A DNA stretch of 64,000 nt from Saprospiraceae bacterium UBA7687 (lineage in GTDB: Bacteria; Bacteroidota; Bacteroidia; Chitinophagales; Saprospiraceae), in assembly GCA_002482845.1 (NCBI GenBank), contig DLGT01000084.1:6685-70684 (forward strand), given 5' to 3'. This document shows positions 47,914 to 57,343 of this stretch, one piece after another. The notes under the pieces were generated by a model. That model ran no database searches and was not told where the DNA came from. It was given only the letters and a program-made list of their open reading frames with translations. Each line of letters starts with the position of its first letter. The stretch's first letter is position 1. Position numbers and translations under genes: made by a program.

Positions 47914-48909
47914 ATGTCGAAAGAAAAAATATTAATTACTGGTGCAAATGGTTTTATCGGTTCTTTTCTTGTCAAAGAAGCTCTTGCAAAAGATTTGGAA
48001 GTATATGCAGGTGTAAGAAAAAACAGTAATACCGGGTCACTTAAAGAATTGGATACTAAGATAGTAGAGTTAAATTATGAATCAATAGATCAAATGGCTG
48101 AGGTATTGAAAACCTATCAGTTTGAATATGTAATTCATAATGCAGGCCTAACGAAAACGCCCAATGCACAAGAATATATAAAAGTTAATAAAGATTATCT
48201 AATAAACGTCATAGATGCCATAAGGAAATCAGGCATTCATCTCAAAAAATTCCTTTATGTCAGTAGTCTTGCTGCCACTGGACCAGCTGATTTTCAAAAA
48301 AATGGAATGCTCACTCAAGAAGCGATCTATAATCCAGTAACCAATTACGGTATTAGCAAACATCTAGCTGAGACCTATCTTACAGAGCAAAAAGATATAC
48401 CATATCTTATAATAAGACCAACGGCCGTTTATGGTCCTGGTGAAAAAGACTTGTTAAATGTCTTTCAGATGATCAATAAACGAATAGACTTACAAGCTGG
48501 TCTTTTGCCACAGAAACTGACTTTTATTTACGTCAAAGATCTGGCGAAACTGATGATAACTGCTACCTTGAGCAAATATTCTCACAAAGCTTATTTTGCC
48601 ACAGATGGTAAGATTTACACGGGAACAGCTTTTAGTGGATTTATAAAGGAAAGTATAAATAAATCGACACTTCACATTAAACTTCCTATTTCTGTGATTA
48701 AACTCGTAGCGTTTGTCAGCGAGAAAGTTTCAGGATTATGGGGTAGCTATCCACCACTCAATGCAGATAAATTTCATGAAATTAAAGCTAGGAACTGGTC
48801 TTGTGATGTTCGTGACTTAGAGTCTGAACTAGGATTTAAATCAGCATATGACCTATCTACTGGCATCCCTGAGACGGTCCAATGGTATAAAGAACAAAAA
48901 TGGCTATGA
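47914..48909 (+). CDS. Extended SDR (NAD-dependent epimerase family), candidate ceramide reductase
   Basis: A 331-residue Rossmann protein with the loop GANGFIGS at residues 10-17, the active-site serine in YVSSLAATG and the Tyr-x3-Lys pair in NYGISKHLAE. The C-terminal part is the variable substrate lobe. General epimerase families share this fold, so the substrate is not fixed by sequence. Directly downstream of the GNAT gene and in an SPT neighbourhood, it is the expected position for a CerR-type reductase of the 3-keto group. It has no sugar-nucleotide neighbours that would suggest an epimerase role. Confidence 0.72.
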   Translation: MSKEKILITGANGFIGSFLVKEALAKDLEVYAGVRKNSNTGSLKELDTKIVELNYESIDQMAEVLKTYQFEYVIHNAGLTKTPNAQEYIKVNKDYLINVIDAIRKSGIHLKKFLYVSSLAATGPADFQKNGMLTQEAIYNPVTNYGISKHLAETYLTEQKDIPYLIIRPTAVYGPGEKDLLNVFQMINKRIDLQAGLLPQKLTFIYVKDLAKLMITATLSKYSHKAYFATDGKIYTGTAFSGFIKESINKSTLHIKLPISVIKLVAFVSEKVSGLWGSYPPLNADKFHEIKARNWSCDVRDLESELGFKSAYDLSTGIPETVQWYKEQKWL

Positions 48910-48924
48910 CATTTCTACCAAAGG

Positions 48925-48957
48925 TTTAGTCAATTAAAGGCAATATGTGTACTTTTG
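48925..48957 (+). promoter_or_regulatory. Candidate promoter for the lipid kinase gene
   Basis: GTTTAG around 48924-48929 and TACTTTTG at 48950-48957 stand about 21 bp apart. The -7 element is an exact TAnnTTTG match. Confidence 0.55.
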
Positions 48958-49021
48958 CGTTTCGCTAAGTAAGCTTGTGTTGATGTAATTATCAATACAA
49001 AACACATTCTATTCCTAATCA

Positions 49022-49924
49022 ATGAACATGTCAACCATCGTTAAGAAGAAAATAAGATTTATCACAAACCCATTTTCTGGCACAAAATCCAAGTCAAAAC
49101 TTAAGGAAACAATAGAAGAAAACCTAAATTTAACAGATTTTGACTTCGAAATATCTTTTACTGAATATCCAAGACATGCCACACAATTAAGTGCAGAAGC
49201 ACGAGATTTAGGATATTATGCAGTAATCGCAGTAGGTGGAGATGGTACAATCAATGAAGTAGCATCTGCGCTAAAAGGATCAGAAACTGCCTTGGGAATA
49301 GTCCCTTTTGGATCAGGAAATGGATTTTCTTATCACCTTGGAACTCGTCGAAATGTAGATGAAGCCATAAAAATCATAAATGACCACCATACTATTCTAA
49401 TCGACACGGGAGCTGCAAATGGTCGTTTTTTTATAAATGTGGCTGGTTTGGGTTTAGATGCGACGGTTGCTTTCAAAACAAAACTGAATAAAAGACGTGG
49501 ATTTATACCCTATTTTATCAATACATTAAAAGAAAGTATTGGTTTTAAATTTATGAAACTTAGGATTACTTCTGATGATAATGTTCAGGAAGGTGATTAT
49601 GCTATGGCTGTGATCGCCAATGGGTCTATTTATGGCTATGACTTTGCTGTGGCACCGGCTGCCAAATTAGATGATGGGTTATTTGATGTGATCTTGGTGA
49701 GAAAAACGCAGATATTCAGATATTTTTTATTGGTTCCAAGGATGTTGAACAAAACTTTTCATAAAAGTCCGCTAGTTCACTATTTCAAGACCAGAAAAAT
49801 CACCATCGAAAGTACAGATGGTACACCTTATTTCCATGTGGATGGTGAAGGATTTGAAGCTGATAACAGTATCACCTTTGAAATCATTCCAGACTCGCTA
49901 AAATTAATTACCAAACAATCATAA
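49022..49924 (+). CDS. YegS/LCB5-type lipid kinase, candidate ceramide or diacylglycerol kinase
   Basis: A 300-residue protein of the diacylglycerol kinase catalytic superfamily. The nucleotide loop GGDGTINEV begins at residue 72, and PFGSGNGF follows near residue 98. The C-terminal beta domain has DDGLFDVILVRKT and FHVDGEGFEAD. The family includes YegS, DgkB and sphingosine/ceramide kinases. In Caulobacter a relative encoded with the SPT cluster is a ceramide kinase, so the context here favours a ceramide or sphingoid substrate. A second ATG two codons in (49028) is an alternative start. It is followed 4 bp later by an EamA transporter in the same operon. Confidence 0.82.
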   Translation: MNMSTIVKKKIRFITNPFSGTKSKSKLKETIEENLNLTDFDFEISFTEYPRHATQLSAEARDLGYYAVIAVGGDGTINEVASALKGSETALGIVPFGSGNGFSYHLGTRRNVDEAIKIINDHHTILIDTGAANGRFFINVAGLGLDATVAFKTKLNKRRGFIPYFINTLKESIGFKFMKLRITSDDNVQEGDYAMAVIANGSIYGYDFAVAPAAKLDDGLFDVILVRKTQIFRYFLLVPRMLNKTFHKSPLVHYFKTRKITIESTDGTPYFHVDGEGFEADNSITFEIIPDSLKLITKQS

Positions 49925-49928
49925 GACT

Positions 49929-50804
49929 ATGTGGATACTTGTAGCATGTATTGTACTCAATGCACTTATCGGTGTGATATTCAAGCTATTCGAAAAATAT
50001 CAGATAGATAATCTGCAAGCGATTGTGGTTAATTATTTTGTATGTGTTTTGACTGCTGCTGTAGTGGTAGGCGGCAACCCAATTCCGTCTGACTTAACTG
50101 GTCAACCATGGTTTTGGTATGCTTTGGGGCTTGGTAGTATATTTATTATTGTATTTAATCTTATGGCATTGACAGTCCAGAATTTTGGAGTAGTTATTGC
50201 CACTATTTTTCAAAAAATGTCATTGTTGGCACCTACATTGATCGCGATTTTGTTTTATGGAGAAACTTCCAATTTTATAAAATGGACAGGCATTTTATCG
50301 TCTGTGGCAGGAATATTTCTACTAAGTTATCAAAAAAAAGACCAAAATGGGCAAGAAAGTCATCATTCCGGATTGATATGGATGCTTCCAATACTGACAT
50401 TTTTAGGATCTTGCCTTATAGACAGTGCTTTATATTTGGTAGAAAAACAAAATTTAGCTCAAAATGGCGATATCGGATTTGTAGCTTCCTTGTTTCTTTC
50501 GGCAGCTATCAATGGTTTTCTTATACTTAGCATCCAAGTGTTAAGAAAAAAAGAAGACCTTAAGTTCAAGAACTTAGTAGGTGGTATTGGTTTAGGTATC
50601 CCCAATTTTTTCTCAATCTACTTACTATTATTAGCCTTGCAGCAAGGTTGGGGCGGATCTGTTGTTTTTCCAGTGAACAATGTAGGCGTACTGGTCATGG
50701 CAGCATTTTTTGGCATCGTTTTGTTCAAAGAAAGGTTAGTTCCATTGAGAATTGTTGGTTTTATTTTGGCAATTTTGGCAATAATTCTCATAACTTTAGC
50801 TTGA
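49929..50804 (+). CDS. EamA/DMT family transporter
   Basis: A 291-residue inner-membrane protein with ten predicted helices arranged as two EamA repeats. The first has IFQKMSLLAPTLIAILFYGE at its end, and the second has VFPVNNVGVLVMAAFFGIVLFKERL. DMT carriers export or import small metabolites, and some relatives move lipid-linked molecules. It overlaps no gene but sits 4 bp after the lipid kinase, so the two are co-expressed. Whether it handles a sphingolipid precursor is open. Confidence 0.85.
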   Translation: MWILVACIVLNALIGVIFKLFEKYQIDNLQAIVVNYFVCVLTAAVVVGGNPIPSDLTGQPWFWYALGLGSIFIIVFNLMALTVQNFGVVIATIFQKMSLLAPTLIAILFYGETSNFIKWTGILSSVAGIFLLSYQKKDQNGQESHHSGLIWMLPILTFLGSCLIDSALYLVEKQNLAQNGDIGFVASLFLSAAINGFLILSIQVLRKKEDLKFKNLVGGIGLGIPNFFSIYLLLLALQQGWGGSVVFPVNNVGVLVMAAFFGIVLFKERLVPLRIVGFILAILAIILITLA

Positions 50805-50846
50805 TTTTTTAGTTTCAAAACATAATACCTAACCTAAGTTCCATCC

Positions 50847-51503
50847 ATGATAATTGATTCATATATAACATTGGCAGAAGCGTGTGTAGGTGAATACAAG
50901 GAGAAAGGCAGTAAATTCATTGCCTATGGATACCCATTTGACGATGAATCTGAATTAGAAGTCATTTTAGGAGAATTAAAGGCAATTCATCCTAAGGCTA
51001 GACATTATTGTTTTGCCTATAAAATTGGTGTAGATAATAATAGATACAGAACCAATGATGACGGAGAGCCATCAGGAACAGCTGGAAAACCTATATATGG
51101 CCAAATATTAAGTAATGGGCTGACGAACATAGCTATTGTAGTCATTCGTTATTTCGGAGGTACAAAATTGGGAGCATCGGGTCTTATACACGCTTACAAA
51201 GAAGCATCAAAAGAAGCATTGGAATCAGCAACTACCATTGAAAAATATATTACCAAATCCTATGAATTGACGTTTGGCTACGACCACATGGGCCAGATAT
51301 TAAATGTATTAAAAGAACTTGACATAGCGATCACGGATAAGACATTTGAGTCGTCATGCAAAGTAATTGTTCAACTGAGACTATCTGAAGAACTGCTAGT
51401 ATTACACAAATTCAAAGCAAAAGTCTTACAAAAAAGTATGGAAGAGATTCATGAAAAGACAGAAATTCCCTTTTGTGAAATAACGATCTTAGAGCCTTTT
51501 TAA
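50847..51503 (+). CDS. YigZ/IMPACT family protein
   Basis: A 218-residue protein. The N-terminal UPF0029 domain carries DGEPSGTAGKPI and VVIRYFGGTKLGASGLIHAY, the two hallmark motifs of the IMPACT/YigZ family. The C-terminal DUF1949 domain has the ferredoxin-like fold seen in YigZ. Eukaryotic IMPACT modulates Gcn2; the bacterial role is unclear, with nucleic-acid or ribosome binding suggested from structure. The gene lies 42 bp downstream of the EamA gene, on the same strand. Confidence 0.9.
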   Translation: MIIDSYITLAEACVGEYKEKGSKFIAYGYPFDDESELEVILGELKAIHPKARHYCFAYKIGVDNNRYRTNDDGEPSGTAGKPIYGQILSNGLTNIAIVVIRYFGGTKLGASGLIHAYKEASKEALESATTIEKYITKSYELTFGYDHMGQILNVLKELDIAITDKTFESSCKVIVQLRLSEELLVLHKFKAKVLQKSMEEIHEKTEIPFCEITILEPF

Positions 51504-51677
51504 AGGTTTAAGAATATTTAATTCATTTTACTTATTACATTTTGTCCTTCTTAAAAACATCAAAGTAAGTCTTAACTAATCTTTTAACAAATGGCATTTA
51601 CTCAATCCGAATGAACAATATCCTTCCATATAGAGTTTGTATCGAGTAATCAATTTAACAATACAAATACAATTTAT

Positions 51678-52520
51678 ATGACGCTCCACAAAATACTCAT
51701 TTTCTGTACTATACTTTTAGTATCATATTCAATATCGGCTCAAACACCTTCATGCTGTAGTGCTAGTTCTGTGACAGAATTTGCAAACCTAGGAAAAGAT
51801 TTAAGTTTTGTTTTAACACATGAAGAGCCTTTACCTTTTATTTTGCAAAATCCTTCTGGAGTCACTACCACATTTCCGATAGCTGGCGAAACTGAGGGAC
51901 AGGGATATTACATCAAAGGTTCAAAATCTTCAACAAAATGGATTTTTGTCATTCAAGAATGGTGGGGACTAAATGATTATATCCGAAATGAAGCCGAAAA
52001 ATTACATAAAGAATTTCCTGATGCACATATTTTTGCGTTGGATATGTACGATGGAAAAACAGCTACAAAAAGAGAAGAAGCTGCAGCCTTAATGCAAGCA
52101 GCTAAACCTGAAAGATTAGAGAAAATCATAACAAATGCAGCCATTTTTGCAGGAAAAGATGCAAAGATTGCGACTATAGGATGGTGCTTTGGTGGTGCTT
52201 GGTCGAATATAGCAGCTGTTTTACTTGGAGACAAAGTAGTGGCGAGCGTCATGTATTATGGGATGCCTGTTAATGATTCGAGCCAATTGATCCAGATAAA
52301 AGCACCCGTTTTAGGAATATTTGCTGAAATGGATGGTTGGATTACACCAAAAGTTGTAGAAGATTTCAAGTCAAATATGGAAAAGGTAAATAAATCAATA
52401 GAAATTCACTCATATGCTGCGGATCATGCTTTTGCAAATCCTAGTAATCCAAAATTCAACAAAGAATTTGCAGATGACGCTTGGAGTAAATCGATAGCTT
52501 TCTTTAAAAAACATTTGTAA
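51678..52520 (+). CDS. Dienelactone hydrolase family protein, secreted
   Basis: A 280-residue alpha/beta hydrolase with a signal peptide (SYSISAQ). The catalytic triad of the family is intact: C170 in GWCFGG, D219 in AEMDGW, and H250 in AADHAF; E94 in QEWWG is the residue that activates the cysteine. Most dienelactone hydrolases are cytosolic, whereas this one appears exported, and two cysteines follow the cleavage site (PSCCSA). The natural substrate is unknown. bshC begins 36 bp downstream. Confidence 0.9.
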   Translation: MTLHKILIFCTILLVSYSISAQTPSCCSASSVTEFANLGKDLSFVLTHEEPLPFILQNPSGVTTTFPIAGETEGQGYYIKGSKSSTKWIFVIQEWWGLNDYIRNEAEKLHKEFPDAHIFALDMYDGKTATKREEAAALMQAAKPERLEKIITNAAIFAGKDAKIATIGWCFGGAWSNIAAVLLGDKVVASVMYYGMPVNDSSQLIQIKAPVLGIFAEMDGWITPKVVEDFKSNMEKVNKSIEIHSYAADHAFANPSNPKFNKEFADDAWSKSIAFFKKHL

Positions 52521-52556
52521 GCTCCACGTTTTCATATCTAAAATCAACACCGTTTT

Positions 52557-54146
52557 ATGCGTATTTCAAAAATTGGGTTTGAAAAAATAAGTGCATTTGC
52601 TCACAAAGATGTTTTCTACCAGTTACAAAATCAAAAATTAACAGATTTTATTACTTACTCACCTGATGATCATGGCTTAAAACAAGCAATACTTGATCGA
52701 TCGGAATATAAAGTTGACCGTTCATTGATTCATGGTGTGGTTTCGGATCAGTATCAAATAAAGGGTGCATCTGCTAAACAGCTTTCAAATATAAAATCTC
52801 TTCTTTCAGAAGAAACATATACTGTAATAACTGCTCATCAACCAATTATACTAGGTGGACCTGCTTATTATTTTTATAAAATATGCTCTACAATAAATCT
52901 TTGCCTTCATTTGACGGAGCAACATCCTGGCAAAACCTTTATCCCAGTTTTTATAAATGGCTCGGAAGACCATGATTTTGATGAAGTAAATAGACTTCAG
53001 CTTTTTGGAAAATCTTTATCATGGGAAACTGAGCAGCACGGACCAGTAGGAAAGTTCAATACAAGCAATCTTGCTCAACTTATCCAAAATGTTTCTGACA
53101 TTCTAGGCGACAATGAAAGCAGTAAAGAAATGACCCAATCATTCAATAAAGCTTTAGTTGACGCACATGAATATAACGATTTCGTTTTTAATTGGTTAAA
53201 TGATATATTCGCAGAACACGGACTACTTGTAATTAATATGGATGACGTCAGATTAAAACGAAATTTCATACCCATTTTAAAAAAAGAACTTCTAGAAAGG
53301 AAAAGTGAAAGTATCGTACATGACACCCAAAACGAATTACACAAATTCAACTTTAAGCCACAAGCTTTTGCAAGGGACATCAATCTATTTTATATGTCTG
53401 CGCAATCTAGAGAGCGTATTACATTTGAAGACAATGTGTACAAAGTTCATAATACTACGTTAACATTTACCGAATCCGCTATGATGGAAGAAGTAGATAA
53501 GCATCCTGAACGATTTAGCCCGAATGTAGTACTCAGACCTATTTATCAAGAGTACACCTTCCCAAATATAGCATACATAGGTGGTGGTGGAGAAATAGCT
53601 TATTGGTTAGAACGAAAATCACAATTTAAATATTTTGGTGTATTTTATCCAACCTTGATTCGTAGAAATTCTGCCATGTTAATATCCAAGGCTATTCAAA
53701 AATCGATGGCAAAACTCGGTATGACAGAAGAAGAGTTGTTATTGGACGAAGACGCTGCTGTCTCTCAATATTTAAAAAAGACAACAACTACAGATTTTGA
53801 GTTAGATAAAGAAACAGCCAAAATAACTGAAATTTATTATGAAATTGCCGAAAAAGCTAAGTCTATAGATCCTACTTTAGAGCATTTTGTCATTGGCGAA
53901 GCCACCAAAATCATAAAAGCAACTGAAGCTATAGAATCAAGGTTAAAAAGATCATTAAAACAAAAAGAAGAAGTTTCTGTCAATCAAATCAAAAATATCA
54001 AATCAAAACTTTTCCCCGACCATGGGTTGCAAGAAAGAAAAGAAAGTTTACTTCAATATTTGGTTAGTGAAGAAAAAGATTTTTTACAGAAACTAATTGA
54101 CAACCTAAATCCTTTGCAAAAAGATTTTTTATTCGTTTACCTCTGA
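52557..54146 (+). CDS. bshC: Bacillithiol biosynthesis cysteine-adding enzyme BshC
   Basis: A 529-residue protein of the BshC family, the usual length. Hallmarks include TAHQPIILGGPAYYFYKI near residue 95 (family TGQQ...GPxY), FIPVFINGSEDHDFDEVNRL, LRPIYQEYTFPNIAYIGGGGE and a C-terminal coiled-coil region rich in lysine and glutamate. BshC joins cysteine to GlcN-malate to make bacillithiol, the main low-molecular-weight thiol of many Firmicutes and Bacteroidota. bshA and bshB are not in the window. The last 18 bp overlap the 3' end of accD on the other strand. Confidence 0.93.
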   Translation: MRISKIGFEKISAFAHKDVFYQLQNQKLTDFITYSPDDHGLKQAILDRSEYKVDRSLIHGVVSDQYQIKGASAKQLSNIKSLLSEETYTVITAHQPIILGGPAYYFYKICSTINLCLHLTEQHPGKTFIPVFINGSEDHDFDEVNRLQLFGKSLSWETEQHGPVGKFNTSNLAQLIQNVSDILGDNESSKEMTQSFNKALVDAHEYNDFVFNWLNDIFAEHGLLVINMDDVRLKRNFIPILKKELLERKSESIVHDTQNELHKFNFKPQAFARDINLFYMSAQSRERITFEDNVYKVHNTTLTFTESAMMEEVDKHPERFSPNVVLRPIYQEYTFPNIAYIGGGGEIAYWLERKSQFKYFGVFYPTLIRRNSAMLISKAIQKSMAKLGMTEEELLLDEDAAVSQYLKKTTTTDFELDKETAKITEIYYEIAEKAKSIDPTLEHFVIGEATKIIKATEAIESRLKRSLKQKEEVSVNQIKNIKSKLFPDHGLQERKESLLQYLVSEEKDFLQKLIDNLNPLQKDFLFVYL

Positions 54147-55007
54147 TCCTTCTAAATCTGGCTTTTTAACATCAAAACAAGATAAAAGATCCGTTAACTT
54201 GGCTTTAAGGTCTCTTCTATGTACTATAAAGTCTAGGAAGCCGTGCTCTAATAGATACTCAGAAGTTTGAAAGCCTTCAGGAAGATCCACTTTTATTGTT
54301 TCTTTGATTACTCTTGGTCCTGCAAAACCAATAAGCGCTTCTGGTTCAGCAAAATTAATGTCACCTAACATTGCAAATGATGCGGTCACACCTCCAGTAG
54401 TAGGATCCGTCATAAATGAAAAGTACGGGATACCTTTTTTGGCGAGTAGTGTCAGTTTTGCAGATGTCTTAGCCATTTGCATTAAAGAAAAAGCAGATTC
54501 CATCATCCTTGCACCACCAGATTTCGATATAATCATAAATGGCATCCTATTTTCTAAGCAATAATCTATGGCTCTAGAAATCTTCTCTCCTACCACTGAA
54601 CCCATTGAACCACCAATAAAACCAAAATCCATACAAGCTACTACAAGTGGGTATTTATTCACTTTCCCAGCTGCAACAGACATAGAGTCTTTTAGATTTG
54701 TTTTTTTATAAGCATCTGTCAACCTATCTTCATAAGTTTTTACATCTTTGAACTGTAGCATATCGACAGAAACGATTTCATCAAAAAGACGTGTATATTT
54801 TCCATCAAAAATGACTTCAAAATAATCAGTTGAATTAATCCTTGTGTGGTAATCACATTTAGGACAAATGTAAAGATTGGCTTTTAAATCTTTGACAGTG
54901 GTCATTTCTTGACAACGAGTACATTTGTGCCAAAGCCCATCAGGTGTTTCCTTCTTATTTTTAGTGGCTGTTTGTATTCCTTCTTTCAGTCTTTTGAACC
55001 AACTCAT
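54129..55007 (-). CDS. accD: Acetyl-CoA carboxylase carboxyltransferase subunit beta
   Basis: A 292-residue protein. The N-terminal zinc ribbon has C29-x2-C32 (CTRC) and C48-x2-C51 (CPKC). The crotonase-like carboxyltransferase core follows, with SGGARMMESAFSLMQMAKTS, YFSFMTDPTTGGVTASFAML and FAGPRVIKETI. It moves the carboxyl group from biotin to acetyl-CoA in the first step of fatty acid synthesis, together with AccA. It is a single gene with a good promoter element at 55060-55067. Its 3' end overlaps bshC tail-to-tail by 18 bp. Confidence 0.97.
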   Translation of the reverse strand: MSWFKRLKEGIQTATKNKKETPDGLWHKCTRCQEMTTVKDLKANLYICPKCDYHTRINSTDYFEVIFDGKYTRLFDEIVSVDMLQFKDVKTYEDRLTDAYKKTNLKDSMSVAAGKVNKYPLVVACMDFGFIGGSMGSVVGEKISRAIDYCLENRMPFMIISKSGGARMMESAFSLMQMAKTSAKLTLLAKKGIPYFSFMTDPTTGGVTASFAMLGDINFAEPEALIGFAGPRVIKETIKVDLPEGFQTSEYLLEHGFLDFIVHRRDLKAKLTDLLSCFDVKKPDLEGSEVNE

Positions 55008-55059
55008 AATACTATACTTTAGGGCTACCTGTAAGTGTTAACAAATTATAATAATTGCG

Positions 55060-55067
55060 CAAAAATA
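55060..55067 (-). promoter_or_regulatory. Candidate -7 promoter element for accD
   Basis: On the minus strand this reads TATTTTTG, an exact TAnnTTTG match, followed by CGC. Confidence 0.55.
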
Positions 55068-55362
55068 TAAATAAGCGTCGACCTTTTACCCATCATTTGA
55101 TACTTTTTATTATATAAATAATTAACACATCTGTATATAACTAGATATCAATATATTAAAATACAAATTAAAGTTTCTTATGCCACTACATTGTAATATC
55201 CATCCACCAATAATTTTATTTAGATTAATAAGTCAATTTCCATCATAATTTAGATTACTTGCTAGTTTTTAAAATCTTTGACGACAAAAGTGCAAAATAA
55301 TTTCAGAATGTATTTAAATTTTAGACATTTGCATTGATTTATACTAAAGTAGGTAATTACCG

Positions 55363-55370
55363 TATATTTG
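55363..55370 (+). promoter_or_regulatory. Candidate -7 promoter element for panB
   Basis: TATATTTG is an exact TAnnTTTG match, 45 bp before the panB start codon. Confidence 0.55.
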
Positions 55371-55404
55371 ATTTTATTCATTATTAGTATTTTATTCATT
55401 ATTA
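55371..55404. repeat. 16-bp tandem duplication in the panB leader
   Basis: ATTTTATTCATTATTA occurs at 55371-55386 and again at 55389-55404, separated by GT. Confidence 0.9.
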
Positions 55405-55414
55405 AATATCAGAA

Positions 55415-56233
55415 ATGTCTGTAGCTAAAAGAGATATCAAAAGAATTACGACACATGTTCTGCACGCAATGAAGGAACAAGGAGAAAAAATATCCATGTT
55501 GACCGCGTATGATTATTCGATGGCACGGATACTTGATGCTGCTGGAATAGATATATTATTGGTTGGGGATTCTGCGTCAAATGTTATGGCGGGCCACGAA
55601 ACAACCCTTCCCATTACACTTGAGCAAATGATTTATCATGCACAATCAGTCATTCGGGCAGTGGAAAGAGCTTTTGTTGTTGTCGATCTGCCATTTGGGT
55701 CTTACCAAGGAAATAGTACAAAAGCACTTAACTCAGCGATAGCTATCATGAAAGAGTCAGGGGCACACGCCGTAAAACTGGAAGGTGGATCGGAAATAGA
55801 AGAGTCTGTAAGAAGAATTTTATCAGCAGGTGTACCTGTTATGGGACATTTAGGATTAACACCACAAAGTATTTATAAATTCGGAACTTATTCTGTTAGA
55901 GCAAAAGAAGAAGCAGAAGCCCAGAAATTAATTAGTGATGCGAAATTACTTCAAGAAGCTGGTTGTTTTGCCTTAGTATTAGAAAAAATCCCTGCAAGTT
56001 TAGGCAAGCTTGTATCAGAAGCATTGCACATACCCGTAATAGGCATAGGAGCAGGTAACGGTACAGACGGACAGGTTTTAGTCGTTCATGACGTCCTTGG
56101 ACTTACAAAAGACTTTAACCCTAGATTCCTAAGAAGGTATTTGAACTTATATGATACTATCAAAGTCGCAGTGGAGCAATACATAGACGATGTTAAATCA
56201 GGCGATTTCCCTAATTCTGATGAACAATATTAA
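55415..56233 (+). CDS. panB: 3-methyl-2-oxobutanoate hydroxymethyltransferase
   Basis: A 272-residue TIM-barrel enzyme that adds a hydroxymethyl group from methylene-tetrahydrofolate to 2-oxoisovalerate, the first committed step to pantothenate. The motifs [25 protein letters not shown] (metal ligand D52), [26 protein letters not shown] and [15 protein letters not shown] are all in order. Length and start are standard. mltG starts 21 bp downstream, so the two probably form an operon of unrelated functions. No other pan genes are present. Confidence 0.97.
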   Translation: MSVAKRDIKRITTHVLHAMKEQGEKISMLTAYDYSMARILDAAGIDILLVGDSASNVMAGHETTLPITLEQMIYHAQSVIRAVERAFVVVDLPFGSYQGNSTKALNSAIAIMKESGAHAVKLEGGSEIEESVRRILSAGVPVMGHLGLTPQSIYKFGTYSVRAKEEAEAQKLISDAKLLQEAGCFALVLEKIPASLGKLVSEALHIPVIGIGAGNGTDGQVLVVHDVLGLTKDFNPRFLRRYLNLYDTIKVAVEQYIDDVKSGDFPNSDEQY

Positions 56234-56254
56234 TACAATACGCATTTATCAAAT

Positions 56255-57286
56255 ATGTCAAAAAAAATAGTTATAATACTTCTTGCTGTTTCAGCTTTAG
56301 TTGGTTTGGTTGGATATTTCTTTGTAGGTAGAGCTTTATGGAATGTAAATGTCAAATTACAAGACAAAACCGCTTTTATTGAAATACCTACAGATGCTTC
56401 CTTTGAAGATGTCAAAAATATATTTTTACAGAATAATTACTTAATTGATATTAATTCTTTTGATCGCGTTGCTACCATATTGGGTTATAAAAAGGATAAA
56501 GTACCTGGTGGCCGGTATAAGCTTCAAAATGGTTGGTCTAATAAAGATTTGATTACTACATTAAGATCAGGAAACCAGACACCGTCACAAGTTGTGATCA
56601 ATAACATTAGAAAAATAAGTGATCTTGCAGGAAAAGCATCAAGATACTTTGAAACAGATTCATTGGGTTTTCTGACGCATTTTCTGAAACCAGAAACGCC
56701 ATCTGAGTACAATCTTAATCAAGATAATTTTTTGACATTATTTATTCCAAATACATACGAAATGTTCTGGACGACAACTCCTGAAAAATTTGTGACAAGA
56801 ATGGCTAAAGAATATGAAAGATTTTGGACAGATGAAAGGGTAGAAAAATTAAAAAAATGGAACCTTTCTAAAACTGATGCTTATATCCTAGCTTCCATTG
56901 TAGAGAAAGAAAGTAATTACGACCCAGAAAGACCAACTATTGCAGGTGTTTATCTCAATAGATTAAAAGTAGGCGAAAAACTGCAAGCCGACCCAACAGT
57001 AGTATATGCTGTAGGTGAATTCGACCTTAAAAGAGTTTTATACTCACATTTAGAATATGATTCACCTTATAATACATACATGTATAATGGTTTACCACCT
57101 GGACCTATTTGTATGCCCTCCTTAGCAAGTCTTGAAGCCGTAATCAACGCTGAAGATCATGAGTATATGTTTTTCTGTGCCAAAGCAGATAATAGCGGTA
57201 TTCATGCATTTGCAGTAACTTATGCAGATCACGTAAAGAATGCAAATGCATTTGCAGCTTGGATGAATAAAAACAATATAAGGTAG
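56255..57286 (+). CDS. mltG: Endolytic peptidoglycan transglycosylase MltG
   Basis: A 343-residue inner-membrane protein with one N-terminal helix (residues 4-24) and a periplasmic YceG-like domain. The catalytic glutamate is E217 in ILASIVEKES, corresponding to E218 of E. coli MltG. Downstream motifs AGVYLNRLKVGEKLQADPTV, SPYNTYMYNGLPPGPICMPS and the C-terminal HAFAVTYADH are intact. MltG cleaves nascent glycan strands and sets their length. It is 21 bp after panB. No terminator was found, but the long hairpin at 57344-57390 lies just downstream. Confidence 0.96.
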   Translation: MSKKIVIILLAVSALVGLVGYFFVGRALWNVNVKLQDKTAFIEIPTDASFEDVKNIFLQNNYLIDINSFDRVATILGYKKDKVPGGRYKLQNGWSNKDLITTLRSGNQTPSQVVINNIRKISDLAGKASRYFETDSLGFLTHFLKPETPSEYNLNQDNFLTLFIPNTYEMFWTTTPEKFVTRMAKEYERFWTDERVEKLKKWNLSKTDAYILASIVEKESNYDPERPTIAGVYLNRLKVGEKLQADPTVVYAVGEFDLKRVLYSHLEYDSPYNTYMYNGLPPGPICMPSLASLEAVINAEDHEYMFFCAKADNSGIHAFAVTYADHVKNANAFAAWMNKNNIR

Positions 57287-57343
57287 CATTTACCGAATAG
57301 CCTAGGATTAGCGTTGCGAAGACATTAAAATATGTTCCACAAT

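Larger units (their letters stand above)
55008..55414. other. Divergent intergenic region between accD and panB
   Basis: A very AT-rich spacer with a promoter element for each flanking gene and a 16-bp tandem duplication at 55371-55404. No ORF was seen. Confidence 0.5.
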
